Shown here in pieces: positions 1 to 9,833 of a stretch of 10,206 nucleotides of DNA. The translations under genes and the position numbers were made by a program. The notes beneath the pieces are model-generated. The model was not told where the DNA came from. It did not search any database and saw only the letters and a list, made by a program, of their open reading frames with translations. This stretch comes from Clavulina sp. PMI_390 (taxonomy: Eukaryota; Basidiomycota; Agaricomycetes; Cantharellales; Hydnaceae). The stretch's first letter is position 1, and every line of letters begins with the position of its first letter. The stretch is taken from assembly GCA_015039315.1 (NCBI GenBank), contig WIDE01000327.1, positions 1 through 10,206 on the forward strand, in the 5' to 3' direction.

Positions 1-457
1 ATATGCGTTGATAGCCATTATGGTTTCGGGCTTCTTGGTGGCACAGCTGAGGAAGTTCCTCAAGTTTATCATGACCGCAGCCCAGTCCACTTTGCTGAAC
101 GCATTACCGCCCCTCTCCTTGTACGTTTTACGGTGACCATTATTATACTTCCGCAGTGGCAGATTCTCATCATCACCCTTTTGCTCCCATCGGTAGATAC
201 TGCAGGGCTCTGAAGATCACGTCGTCCCGCCGAACCAGGCAGAGATGATTGTCGCCAAGATTGAGGAAAAACTCGCAGGCAGGGGAGAATCGGGTGCGAT
301 AGGCCAAAAGGTGAAGTACATTGTCTTCGATGGCGAGGGTCATGGGTGGAGGAGGAGCGAGAATGTCAAACGAGGAATGGAAGAGGAGCTGGCGTGGTAC
401 GAACGAGTTTTTGGCATGGAGACTGTAAACGTAGGGCAGGAGCGAACTCACTTTTAG
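1..457 (+). CDS. Prolyl-oligopeptidase-like (S9 family) peptidase, C-terminal part
   Basis: This is the 3' end of a gene that starts outside the window. Exon 1-120 reads in frame 1 and contains YGFGLLGGTAEEVPQVYHDR followed by SPVHFAERITAPLL. A 76-nt intron (121-196, GTACGT...GGTAG, phase 0) joins it to exon 197-457, which begins ILQGSEDHVVPPNQAEMI and ends at TAG 455-457. In S9 serine peptidases the LLxLQGxxDxVVPPxQ segment supplies the catalytic Asp, and GEGHGW supplies the catalytic His. Both are present; the nucleophile serine would lie upstream of the window. The sequence after GEGHG (RRSENVKRGMEEELAWYERV) is the usual S9 C-terminal helix. The family cleaves peptides or acyl-peptides, commonly in the cytosol. 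Substrate and subfamily cannot be told from this fragment. A later acceptor at 205 would also keep frame but would drop ILQ, which the family conserves, so 196 is preferred. Confidence 0.88.
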
Positions 458-970
458 TGTATTATACTACTCTATGGACGTCAAAATCAAGAAAAGTTAA
501 GACGAAAGAACTCTAGATATCCATGTGGCGGCTAGTATCCCTTGTGGCCCAAAGGTATGTAGGCGAATAAGACAACTTCCTGTCAGTAGCACCACACGAT
601 TTAATAGTTGATCTCCGCACAGATTTCAACGATGGCAGTTTCGAGTTTGCCACTCATGAGAGTGGAAAAAAGCAACATTGTAGGAGACTATCCGTGGGAT
701 GCAAAGGGCCAAGAACCAAACACACTGGGAACGGAATAGTGAAGAGTAATGTCCTGCCGACTCGCAATGACTGAAGTACAACGGGAGATCTCGGCGTCGC
801 GGATCCTGTATCTTGAGCGTATATGGTATGAGCTTTGGCCGGAAACATCTCATATATAAGGGTGAAACGGTGATGTCCAATAGGAAATACCAGTCATACA
901 CAACGTATTCCATGGTGAACGACACAATGTATTATACAAAAGCATGAAGATAACAAGGCATACTCCACAC
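458..970. other. Spacer between two convergent genes
   Basis: This holds the presumed 3' untranslated regions of the S9 peptidase (plus strand, stop at 457) and of the large minus-strand gene (stop at 971). Open frames on the minus strand around 626-925 have a composition that does not look like protein and no convincing start. A good donor (GTGAGT) overlaps the minus-strand stop at 971, so a further downstream exon cannot be fully excluded. No repeat, RNA gene or transposon end was seen. Confidence 0.5.
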
Positions 971-3900
971 TCACGAGAGAGGATTAGGAATTTGGGTGGT
1001 CTCAATGATTTCAATTTTTGCTTCATCAAAATGCTCGAAAGGGGGGAGCCTGTTTGGCGCAAATACGGCCGTTTCTACCAGCTTGTCAATCTCGGCTTCC
1101 AGCCTGAGGGGTATCGCCGTAGAAAACGGATTGATGATGATCCTTTTGTTAGGGGAGATGCCCGACTTGAGTGGAGAATGCACCGCCGTCAAGGCAACAA
1201 GTTATGGATCAGCTGAGAATGGGGGGGAAGGAGCGATGGAGGAAGAATATGGAATAATCTCACATGTTCGGGGGCCTTGAAGTAGACATCATAAACGAGA
1301 CCGTCCGTGAGATACCAACACTTGTAAGCTTCAAGAAATCGCTCCAAAACCAGCTGGCGGTACCCAGAAGGGATAGGATCATCGAAGTCAAGGTTGATGC
1401 CCTGGGATGCCTTATCTCCAAATGGATGGGCTTCAGATGCGCCGCCATCAGGTGCACTATCCTCGGATACCTTTGTTTCGTCTGAGGAAAATGAAGTTCG
1501 AAGCCAACAGTGCGTATCGGCCCTAAAGCACTTGGCTTTACGCTCTATCTCTTCCCTTGTGACCTGTTTGAGATCCTCGGTGATAGTTATGTGAGTCCAG
1601 CCAATTTTTCGACCGGAATGATCAGTAGGAGGTTGATCAGGTGGGCGCGTGTCAAACTTTGCTGGGCCTTTCTTTTGTTTTTTTGACACTTGATCAGACA
1701 AAGCATAGGCTCTCATCCTCGTAATATTTTTGATCGATGCCTCAGGGCTGCGCAAAGGAAGATGAAAGGGTATATAGATTGAGTTAGATGTGTTCGCAAG
1801 CGAATCGTTGATGGAGACGAGCCGCACCGCATCATGAATGTATTTGCTTGCTTAGTACCAAAGATGATATTCCCCGCATGTTGAGGATCAAGCGTTTCGG
1901 GATTATTCTCATACTGGAACTTGCCATAGGAGTAAGCAGACCGATGTAACCACTACGTTGGGGCAGCATCATGTCATCGAAATGAGCAATAGATTCCTGT
2001 GTCATGCTGGAGATCGGTCTCGCACCTCAGCTTGATTAGCCCAGCTGTTTTCAGCAAGCTTTGAAGCATGCGGGAGCGTGTCGTTCGTCTTAGGTTGCTC
2101 ATCATTAACCTTCGCTTCCTCTAACTGAATTCCCTCCGTGGGTTTCTTCTGGACCTTGTACCTACGCGGGGCATTCGCAGGCCATTTGAACATTTGTGCA
2201 AGCTAAAACTATAAGTCCCAGAATTGTGCCTCAATCTAAAAAAGGTGACTCACAGTGGTAGCGCTGATAGATGTAATTTGTCGCTGACTTTGATCTCGCT
2301 TTCTGCGGAGAAAAGCGTTCATACGAGTAACTGAGATTTTGGTTGTAGTGTCATGGCGGGGGATTTTGTCGAGTTTGAGCAATTTCCCGACAGCCTCGAT
2401 GTTATTTGGACTGGGAAATCGGCGAAGGCCGTTCTGCTGTCCAAAGTCCTTGAGAATCTTCAGCCCTCCCTCAGTGGTGTATGTTCGATACAAGCTGAGG
2501 AGATGGCTCCCTATCATGAAGTATTCCTCCTTGTGCTCATTCTTCTTTGTCCCCTCGCCTTCGCCCACAATTTCAATCTTTGCCCTGACGGAGCATTTTC
2601 TGAGGGCTACGTGGACGAGGGCCGCTAGTGCGGTCTTTGACAGGTGGGCAGAACATTCGAGTCGTAGTTTGAGCACCTCTTGTGGATGGCCTTCCCGCCT
2701 CAGATCTGAATCCCAGTATCGCGCTGTGGGATCATACCGGGTTCGGAGTGGTCGACAGGCGAATTCGGCCATATCTATTGGAAGCAAGCGGCATTAGACT
2801 GACTGGATTATGTGATAAGGCAATGTAGCGTCCTGAGGAAAATTTGAAACTGGGTTTGTGCCTGAACTCCCTCGCCGTCGGCTTCACATTGCGCGTTCGC
2901 ATTCTCTGTGGCCGTGATGGATTCTTGCTCTAGAATATAAGATTAGAGAATATTCAATGATATACTTGAGATGAATTGTACTTTCTATGACTGCAGTTGG
3001 AGCAATATCCTGTGACGGACGCTTTGTGGGCCTGGGATACTTTGCCAATGGTATCGATTCAGAGCTTATGAAGCCTTTCATGTTATAAAGGAGGAAAGTT
3101 GGCTACAAGACCAAATTGTCAATCGTATCAAGAGGGCCCGAGGCAAGAGCGAACCTCTTTTTGTGAACCCTTCGAATATACGCCAGTTCCCAGTTCTCCG
3201 GCCGAATCCTGGAGAATTGCCGTGGTATCTAAGCTGTCGGGAAAGAGCATTGGCACTCACATCGTCATTCATGTTGAGATCATGGCAGCTCCAATCATTT
3301 TTGTAGATATCCAACAGAATCTGATCCGCTGCACTGCCGTCGATAGGCTTTTGACTCGCAATGAGACGCTTCTCGAGGTCGGCTAACTTTGCGTAGTGAT
3401 CTTTCGAGACACGTACAAAATACTCAGATTCCGGGCCCGCTTCTCTGCAGTATAAGAGGAGATGCAAGGGATAAGAAAGCGCCTCCTCATGATACGTCAG
3501 ATTTCGGCCCTGAATGTGGGCGTATTCCCCCGGCACCTTGCGGAAGGCCGTGAAACGAGCAGGGACGGTGATAAATTTGCTTTCATCCATAAACTTGAAT
3601 CCTATTGGAGGATCAGTAGGAACTGATGATTGATACGAATGAGCGTGAACCTTCAGGTATCTCTTCCGGAACTCCCCCTTCGCCATCAACAAAGTCATCT
3701 TCCTTTTCTAGAACACGACGAATGAGGTGGCGTGACTGGTGAAGAAGAGTGGGTTCAATTTTGACTGACCATCCTCTTCAGCCTCAGGCAAAGTGTCACC
3801 TGCAAGGAGAATAAGGTCAAGGTTCGGATAAACACCGATAAGGATCGGGTACTGAGAGGGAGGGTTTCGAAATGGACATCTTACTCAGATCTGAGAGCTG

Positions 3901-4611
3901 TGTCGTTATTTGAGGCCTCGAGTCTATGGTGAAGAGGAGATCAGTATTGTGTGACCGCGAAAGCGAACAAGACTCACTTTCAGGGCGATCTTTAGCTGGG
4001 ATACAAACTATGAGACGGAACTTCATCAACCGCAACAGGCAATATTGACAAAAGGGAGAAAAACCTACACGCTGCTTCTAGGCCTTGAAGTATGGCTTTG
4101 TGATATTCGTGCGTGCGATCTGTTGATCAAAGAGTGGTGGAAGGTGAGATCACGGTTGGACGGTCGTAAGGAAATCTTCGCACGGGTTGAGAAGAGGTTT
4201 CTGGCTCTCGTTTGACTGTCAACAATGCGGGAATGTAGTGAGTAGTCGGCAATAATAAAGTGATTTTGGTGTTGAGACTCTTACAAGGTCACTTCAGGTC
4301 TCGCGCTAGGGTTTGGATTTGAGGGATGGATGAAGCAATACGAGGATGATGGCGACATACGTTCCGTTCGTATCCCTAATGAACCATAGATAAAACCAAC
4401 TGAGCATGTCGAAAAATGCCAATAAACAGTCTCATACTGACTCATTGTTGAACACTGGATAGGCATTAATTCAATGCTGAGCCTGAGCTGCGTTACAACC
4501 ACAAGAGAATGCATCATAACACGAACTTTCAAGTATATTGGTGGAGGGATTCCGAAGCCCAGAAACATCACCAACAAAAGGATCCACATGCTCTGGCGGA
4601 TTCTTCTCCAT
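971..4611 (-). CDS. Intron-rich fungal protein of unknown function
   Basis: I do not recognise the family. The ATG at 4611-4609 (MEKNPPEHVDPFVGDVSG) lies about 75 nt below a TATA box. Exons that join with matching phase, 5' to 3': 4119-4069, 4007-3978, 3923-3885, 3799-3770, 3707-3651, 3601-3261, 3208-3155, 3102-2982, 2929-2888, 2774-2254, 2202-2026, 1952-1828, 1747-1264, 1165-971 (stop TGA 973-971). These give about 755 residues, plus an N-terminal part of perhaps 50-90 residues whose exons in 4611-4120 I could not settle. Several introns have clear branch points (TACTGAT, TTGAC, CTAAC). The protein has an acidic stretch (DTLPEAEEDEKEDD), a soluble region with SYPLHLLLYCREAG and YFVRVSKDHYAKLADLEKRL, a basic part with RMNAFLRRKRDQSQRQI, a Lys/Glu-rich linker, then a C-terminal part with GWTHITITEDL and VLERFLEAYKCWYLTDGLVY. 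No membrane segment or signal peptide was seen. The junction 2887/2775 (113-nt intron, donor GTGAAG) is the weakest. A shorter last intron (1263-1213) would end the protein at 1189. Confidence 0.72.
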
Positions 4612-4684
4612 AATGGCACTCGATGGTGAGCTGTTGAGATGTGAGAGGTATGTCTGAGGGGCGTTGTTCGTTGACTGATCACGC

Positions 4685-4693
4685 TATTATATA
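4685..4693 (-). promoter_or_regulatory. TATA box of the minus-strand gene
   Basis: The minus strand reads AATATATAATAG here, with TATATAATA at 4693-4685. It sits about 75 nt upstream of the ATG at 4611, a normal distance for a fungal TATA element. It supports taking 4611 as the start and reading the minus-strand exons as one gene. Confidence 0.5.
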
Positions 4694-5160
4694 TTTCTGG
4701 ATCTAAATGGCCTTATGAAATACGGGAGAACTGCTGTGCCACGTTGGTAGAAGTTGAAAATCAGGGATTGTGACTTCGGCAAGTCGGAGGGCGAGGTATT
4801 TTCCATCGCCCGTGATTCGATTACGGGAGAGTGGCCTTACCTGTACGATGGATTCCAAACGCGACTATGTCGTGATCCTTACAGAATGTTGCCTGCCGAC
4901 GCCATCCAAGAGAACTGGAGGTAATCATAGAAATAATTGACTGGACTCTGGTTCCCAAAAGGCAAACACCTCGCATATTCGCGAAAGCTGTGTTGAGTGG
5001 ATTGGGATGATGGCGCAGAAACGCATTCTGTTGTTTGGAATTGATCTAGGTGAACACGTCATGACCTTCACGCCTCGGGAGACGATGTAACGCGTGACAT
5101 TTTGAGGCCTCGCGGTTCCGTGCAACATTCCTTGCCCAACTCGACAGTCTTTCGCCCTTC
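4694..5160. promoter_or_regulatory. Shared intergenic region between divergent genes
   Basis: This stretch separates the start of the minus-strand gene (4611) from the start region of the large plus-strand gene (5161 or 5232). Reading frames here are short and unlike protein. The last part, about 5125-5160, is pyrimidine-rich on the plus strand, as often seen around fungal transcription starts. A small inverted repeat, CCCGT...ACGGG, lies near 4810-4828. No TATA box was found for the plus-strand gene. The region probably holds both promoters, but no known regulator site is recognised. Confidence 0.45.
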
Positions 5161-5235
5161 ATGGTGATCCATGCCGAGCCGTGCGTGAAGTTGGAACCTG
5201 TCGGTAGCTTTGTGCCAGCCTTGGCCCTTCTATGA
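5161..5235 (+). CDS. 24-codon upstream reading frame overlapping the next start
   Basis: ATG at 5161 follows a pyrimidine-rich leader and opens a 24-codon frame (MVIHAEPCVKLEPVGS, then FVPALALL) ending at TGA 5233-5235. That stop overlaps the ATG of the large gene (5232-5234) as ATGA. Two readings are possible. It may be a translated upstream ORF that controls the main frame by termination and re-initiation. Or it may be the true N-terminus of the large protein, separated from it by a small indel, because its composition continues naturally into IANDPISTTLR. No intron with plausible length joins the two frames. Confidence 0.4.
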   Translation: MVIHAEPCVKLEPVGSFVPALALL

Positions 5236-8200
5236 TTGCAAACGATCCGATATCTACCACGCTTCGGGTGCCAAAGAAATCAAATCCTATCAAAACTGTG
5301 GGGCTGGCTATTCGGCACGAGGTAGAGCCCTGCATTGACCCTGATAATTCGATCACAAAAAGGAAATGCGCTCTGGCATCAACTGGCATTGACTGTTGTC
5401 CTCCTACGAAATTCGCCCTTCACTTACGACCGACTCGTCCACACTGCTATTGGGGTACTGGACGTGACTATCATCCCTACTACGCAGGGTACTGCCATCC
5501 CCCGGTCTGGTTCGCTTACCAAGCTTGGCTCCAACGACTCGATGGAGCAGACAACTACCAATGATTTATTCGGTCTTGAACTACAAGCCGATGTGCTGTC
5601 CTACAAGGGTCTTATTAATGCCGTTGAGGCAACCTGTGAAGGAAATCCAGTATTCGACCTTATTGTCCTCAGGGATCCCCTCCGTCTTTCCATGCTCATT
5701 CCCGACCTCGCAGGGACCGCATTCGATCAACTCGTGCTGGAAGATGTAGTGTTTGCGCGTCAAGTACGGTCACTTCAGAACCTCACAATGTGTCCTTCAG
5801 AGTCATGCTAATGTCCTGTTTCATTTAGAACTTCTCGGTTCGAGGTAGTCGTGGTGTGGGGCTCCATTTCAATGGTGCCCTCACTATCGATGAGACATGT
5901 GGTGATCTCCATACCCTCGTGTCAAACGTTTTGGGATGTAACGACCCTACGTTGGAACTATATTGTGGTCTGGGTTACACTGAATCGTGGTCGCGGCTGC
6001 CCAGTATCTCAAGCTTTACGTTCGAGGGCAACCTTCCGAATATCAATATTGGCGACCAGTTCAAGCTCACATCCCTCGGAGCTAGGGTATTTGCCTTCGA
6101 AACATCGGCAGTGTCCTCTCGTGGGACGATGGACAAAGTCGAAATGAGTGTTGGTTTCGGGATTTTTGGCACGATGAGCATCTCCGCCCCCTCATGGGAC
6201 CATCCTATTGAGGTCGAGTTTGACATGGAGAAAGTTTCTTCCGTTATTCAGCTGTCTACGAGAGCACACGTAGAGTGGAAGGACGCATTTGGACTTAAGG
6301 GCTTGACAGTATGTCCATCGGCTAATTTCTGAATATGCTGACATACAAGTGGCTGTCTGCAGCTCAAAGATGTTCACCTTGCTGCCACAATTGACCTCGA
6401 TCAACCACTATCAGCGCAGATATTCGAGATCGGCGCATCGTTCACCTTCGGCGAAACTACAGTCACGCTGGACGGAGCATTTCTCCTTGGCGGAGAGTTT
6501 ACACTCGAAGCAGACGTTCAGAGACTCACCTGGGGCGACATTGAGCTCTTGTATTGCGAGATTTTTAGGGAGAAGCTTCCTCGCCCCTCGTTTGATGTCA
6601 AGCTGCGTCGCGGGACTCTTGTCATCTCCAACACAGGCTACAGTCTCGCCGTCGATCATCTCGAGATTGGTGACTACCCTCCCACGAACGGAACCATTGC
6701 ACTACATCCAAGTGGCATCCACGTCAAAGTGGCCGTCGATGGTAATGCCCTCCACATTGGCGAGTTCTCACTTTCCAAACCTCATCTCGCTTTCGCGTCC
6801 TCTCACATGAATAGCGCGGCAGCAGGGGACTTGGTCATTTCGGGCAGCCTCTGTTGGAAAGGCTTCACCATCAGCGCCTCTGCTCACGTGTACCCATCAC
6901 CAGATGGCGATGGAAAGCGTGAGTACACAATCTATGGGGCATTTGTGCCCGATGATGAAAAAATCGGCTTGCGATTTGCTCGTCTGATTCCTCAGCTAGA
7001 AGGGACTGGATTTGGAGACGTCACCCTCAATGGTGCTGCGCTTGTATACGCTTCACACGAAAAAGCTACTTTGCCAGAAGGGATAGTGATGCCATATCAG
7101 ATCCGTAAAGGTACGTTTCCTGGGCCCCTGACCACGCTGGCGATTTTGGTGCCTTACGATCTATCGCAATTCCAAAGGATTCTACGTATGTGCAAAAATA
7201 GGGCGCCTCGATGCTGTCATGCCATTCTTTCCTGAAGCATCCCCTGATCTCAAGCTTTCTGCATTATTTTATGATAATGATAAGATGGCTATCAGTATCT
7301 ATGCCAATGATTTCGCGCTGAAACTTGGAGAAGGCTATGAATCTGAGCCGCTCAAATTCCAGCTCATACTAGATGACTCGCCGATCGTCCGAGCATCTTG
7401 CGGTCTTAAAGTCATACTCGAGGGACAAGATCCTCTCGTGTTCAGGCTGGCGGCGGCATTGGAGCCCACTGCTGGCGAGATTGAATTAACGGCAGAGATG
7501 GAGGGGATGTGGGTAAACCCGTTTGGCATCAACAAGCATTTGCAGATTGGCAATGTCAATCTGTCATTCAAGCTATTAGGTGGGACTCCACAGGGGGTTG
7601 TAGTTGGTGGCGATGTCAAGATCAAAGATAAAGTCATCAAAGCCAAGTTGGGAAAAGGTACTGCTCCAGGCCGTGAGTACGAGAATCTTGTTTACGCTTC
7701 CAACCATTGATACGAGACATCCAATAGAAACCCTCCTCGAACTGCACTTTGAAAAGATCGGATCGGAAATGACTGTACAGATAGCGGAGACTCTTATGGA
7801 CTTGCGGCTTCCGAAGGTCTGTGTTCGTTTTTGTCGGTAGTTCTCTATATTGACCCTGTTCTCTAGCCCCCCGAAGTTTACTTCTTTGAGGCTGCAGATA
7901 TCTTCCTGTGCCCTCGAGATATGCGAGTTGGTGAACAGATGTACAAGAAAGGGATGTCTTTCCGGTCAGTTCAGGTCTTAGGTTAGGTAGAAATCATGTC
8001 CCATTCATCGTTCCGTCTCACAGCGCCGACATGAGACTCTTTGGCAAGAAAGTGAAGGCGTACGTTGAGCTGAGCAGCGCTGGATTCATCATCGAAGGGG
8101 AGGTCGAGCCTTTCGAGATTGGTCCGCTGCGTGTTTACAGCACTCGCGAGAAAACGGCCTTGCTACACCTCCACATTCTCAAAGACAAACAATCAGGACT

Positions 8201-9478
8201 CATAAATGGCGCATTGTCCTTCGCAGATGCCTTTTCAACGGAGATCGACTGTAAATTTTCCCTTCAACCACATTTCTCGTTCGACTTTTCGTTCAAACTG
8301 GCCCTGTTTGGTGATGGGGTCAACATCGTTGTCAATGCTGGCCCACTTTTTCCGTTGGAACCCACCAATTGTGACATCTTGAGCCAACGCTACAAGCTTC
8401 ACGCGAAGTTTGAGCAGAAAATGCTGGTTTGCATCCGCGACTTGATCCACGAAGGTCTCAAAAAATGCGCGGAAGAGCTTCAAGCTAAAGCCGACTCAGC
8501 CAAGGCCTGGGTCCGCAAGAGCGAGCGCGACTTATCTGTCGCTCTTGATCATATCAGACAGTGCGCCGATGATTGGAAATCGGACGATGTTGGGAAGCGC
8601 TCCAAGTATATCAAGATGTTGACGATCCTCGTCGTGAAGCGCATCGAGCTCCACCCTCAAGACCTGCCACCAGATGTATCCGCCAGAGCTAACGATATCC
8701 GTCTACGGCTTGAGAAAGCCAAAGCTGAGTACGATGGGCTGAAGTCCGCTAGAGAAGAGATAATCGACCAACACAACGTCCACAAAGGCATTCCTTTCGC
8801 CGAGGCGTTTGCAAGATATATCCTCCAAGGTTTAGGAGCCATCGTGGTGGCGCAGAACGATACGGTCCATGAAATCGTAAAAAGAATCGAGTTGAATTAT
8901 CTCCGAAGCCAAAAGGCAGCCGTTGATTTAATTATTGAGCTTGTCCCTCAGGAAGCTCGCGGATCCCTACAGTCCATGGCAAAACAGATCGAGGACGACC
9001 TCTACCGTGAGGAACACAACGAGCGCTGGCAAGATTTTGTGGAAGACTTGCGCGGCATTGTCATTGATATACTTGGCGATCTGCTCGACAACGTATTGAA
9101 AATGATCCAGCAAATTTCGGAAGCCGTTGCGGCAAGCGTTATAGACGGTATTACTCTGGGCAATGGCATCAGTCAGTCAGCGCTCAAATTCGCGGATGGT
9201 GTCATGTTGGAAATACTGTCGCTCCTCGAGATCAAAACTGTCCTGCTCGACGCCGAAATTGGTGTGGGGGATAAGCTATTGATGTTTAACGCGGCCGTTT
9301 CTGGAGTGCTCAACGATGAGCCATTTACCTTCCAGGTGGCATTCGAAGTCGGTAGCCCTAAAGAGCTTACAGTGGCTGTTGTAAATGAGTACGTGTGCGT
9401 TCCTTCCCGCGCGTCCTACTTGCTGATGAATATTACTTCCTAAGGCTCACGCTGAAGCTGAAGAGTCTTGTCGTCTAG
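5232..9478 (+). CDS. Large beta-repeat protein with helical C-terminal module, unknown function
   Basis: Nine exons: 5232-5267, 5326-5763, 5829-6308, 6363-7110, 7178-7672, 7728-7816, 7867-7964, 8024-9388, 9445-9478. Introns are 50-67 nt and all phases match, giving 1260 residues and a stop at TAG 9476-9478. Residues 1 to about 915 alternate hydrophobic and polar residues like stacked beta strands. A short motif ending in Ile-Gly recurs there (NINIGDQFKL, IFEIGASFTF, HLEIGDYPP, ALHIGEFSL, HLQIGNVNL, PFEIGPLRV). A longer unit recurs too: LIPDLAGTAF at 136-145 and LIPQLEGTGF at 526-535. Residues about 915-1195 are charged and helical (EELQAKADSAKAWVRKSERD). The end returns to beta (DAEIGVGDKLLMFNAAVSG), closing with LTLKLKSLVV. 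There is no signal peptide or membrane helix, so it is probably cytosolic. No catalytic motif was seen. I infer an elongated beta-sheet scaffold or a lipid- or ligand-binding protein, with low certainty. The donor of the fifth intron could be 7655 (GTACTG) instead of 7673 (GTGAGT); both keep frame. Confidence 0.8.
8382..9224 (+). other. Helical, partly coiled-coil module inside the large plus-strand gene
   Basis: This encodes about residues 915-1195 of the 1260-residue protein. It is rich in Lys, Glu, Ala, Leu and Arg, with spaced hydrophobic positions (RLRLEKAKAEYDGLKSAREE) and amphipathic stretches (LRGIVIDILGDLLDNVLKMI). It breaks sharply from the beta-rich sequence before (HFSFDFSFKLALFGDGVNIV) and after (TFQVAFEV). 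Such a module could mediate oligomerisation or membrane contact. It has no intron, whereas the beta part has many. Confidence 0.65.
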
Positions 9479-9833
9479 CATACCAGGCATCAGTATCTCA
9501 CAAGTAGGCTCTTGTTGTGTGCTTAGTATTGCATAAAGATGACAGTCACAGAAACTTGAGCCTAACGAAAAGCTGGACTTGTCTGTATTTCGCTTCCAGT
9601 CGCTATTGCAAGCTTCCATCATGATCTGCCCTCAACTAAACCTTTGATCAGTTCCTAGCACCATGTACCGCAGAAGTGATCTGTCAGTTCTTCCCTGGTA
9701 TCATGCATTGAGGTGGAACAAGACGTCAAGCGTTTTTTGTTACAAGTTACAGCTGGTTATTGATACACGTGAGATTAGAGCTTCGTGGTGTGGAAAAACA
9801 ACGAAAGTATTAATGAGCAGTCAATGAATAAAA
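9479..9833. other. Spacer between convergent genes
   Basis: This holds the 3' untranslated regions of the large plus-strand gene (stop 9478) and of the small minus-strand gene (stop 9834). Possible polyadenylation hexamers for the plus-strand gene are CATAAA at 9532-9537 and AATAAA at 9827-9832. The latter lies only just beyond the stop of the opposite gene, so the transcripts may overlap. No gene is seen. Confidence 0.5.

Noticed and set aside
626..925. A 99-codon open frame on the minus strand, downstream of the large minus-strand gene
   Set aside because: It could only be a last exon through a 120-nt intron with a poor acceptor, and its composition is irregular. The in-frame stop at 971 is the simpler end.
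2339..2797. A 152-codon plus-strand frame opposite the minus-strand gene
   Set aside because: It is the antisense shadow of the long exon 2774-2254, whose minus-strand product is far more protein-like and is bounded by good splice sites.
3099..3386. A plus-strand frame of 95 codons
   Set aside because: It is antisense to several exons of the minus-strand gene that join in phase, and its own residue pattern is unconvincing.
4281..4682. A 133-codon open frame on the minus strand
   Set aside because: It overlaps the ATG, donors and coding-like pieces of the intron-rich gene in another frame, and its composition (many Met, Ser, Cys) is not protein-like.
4810..4828. Inverted repeat CCCGT...ACGGG
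   Set aside because: The arms are only five bases with a nine-base spacer, which is expected by chance. It is noted in the promoter entry but not called an operator.
4925..5128. A 67-codon minus-strand frame in the divergent promoter region
   Set aside because: It has no supporting splice sites, domain or protein-like composition, and it lies between two 5' ends.
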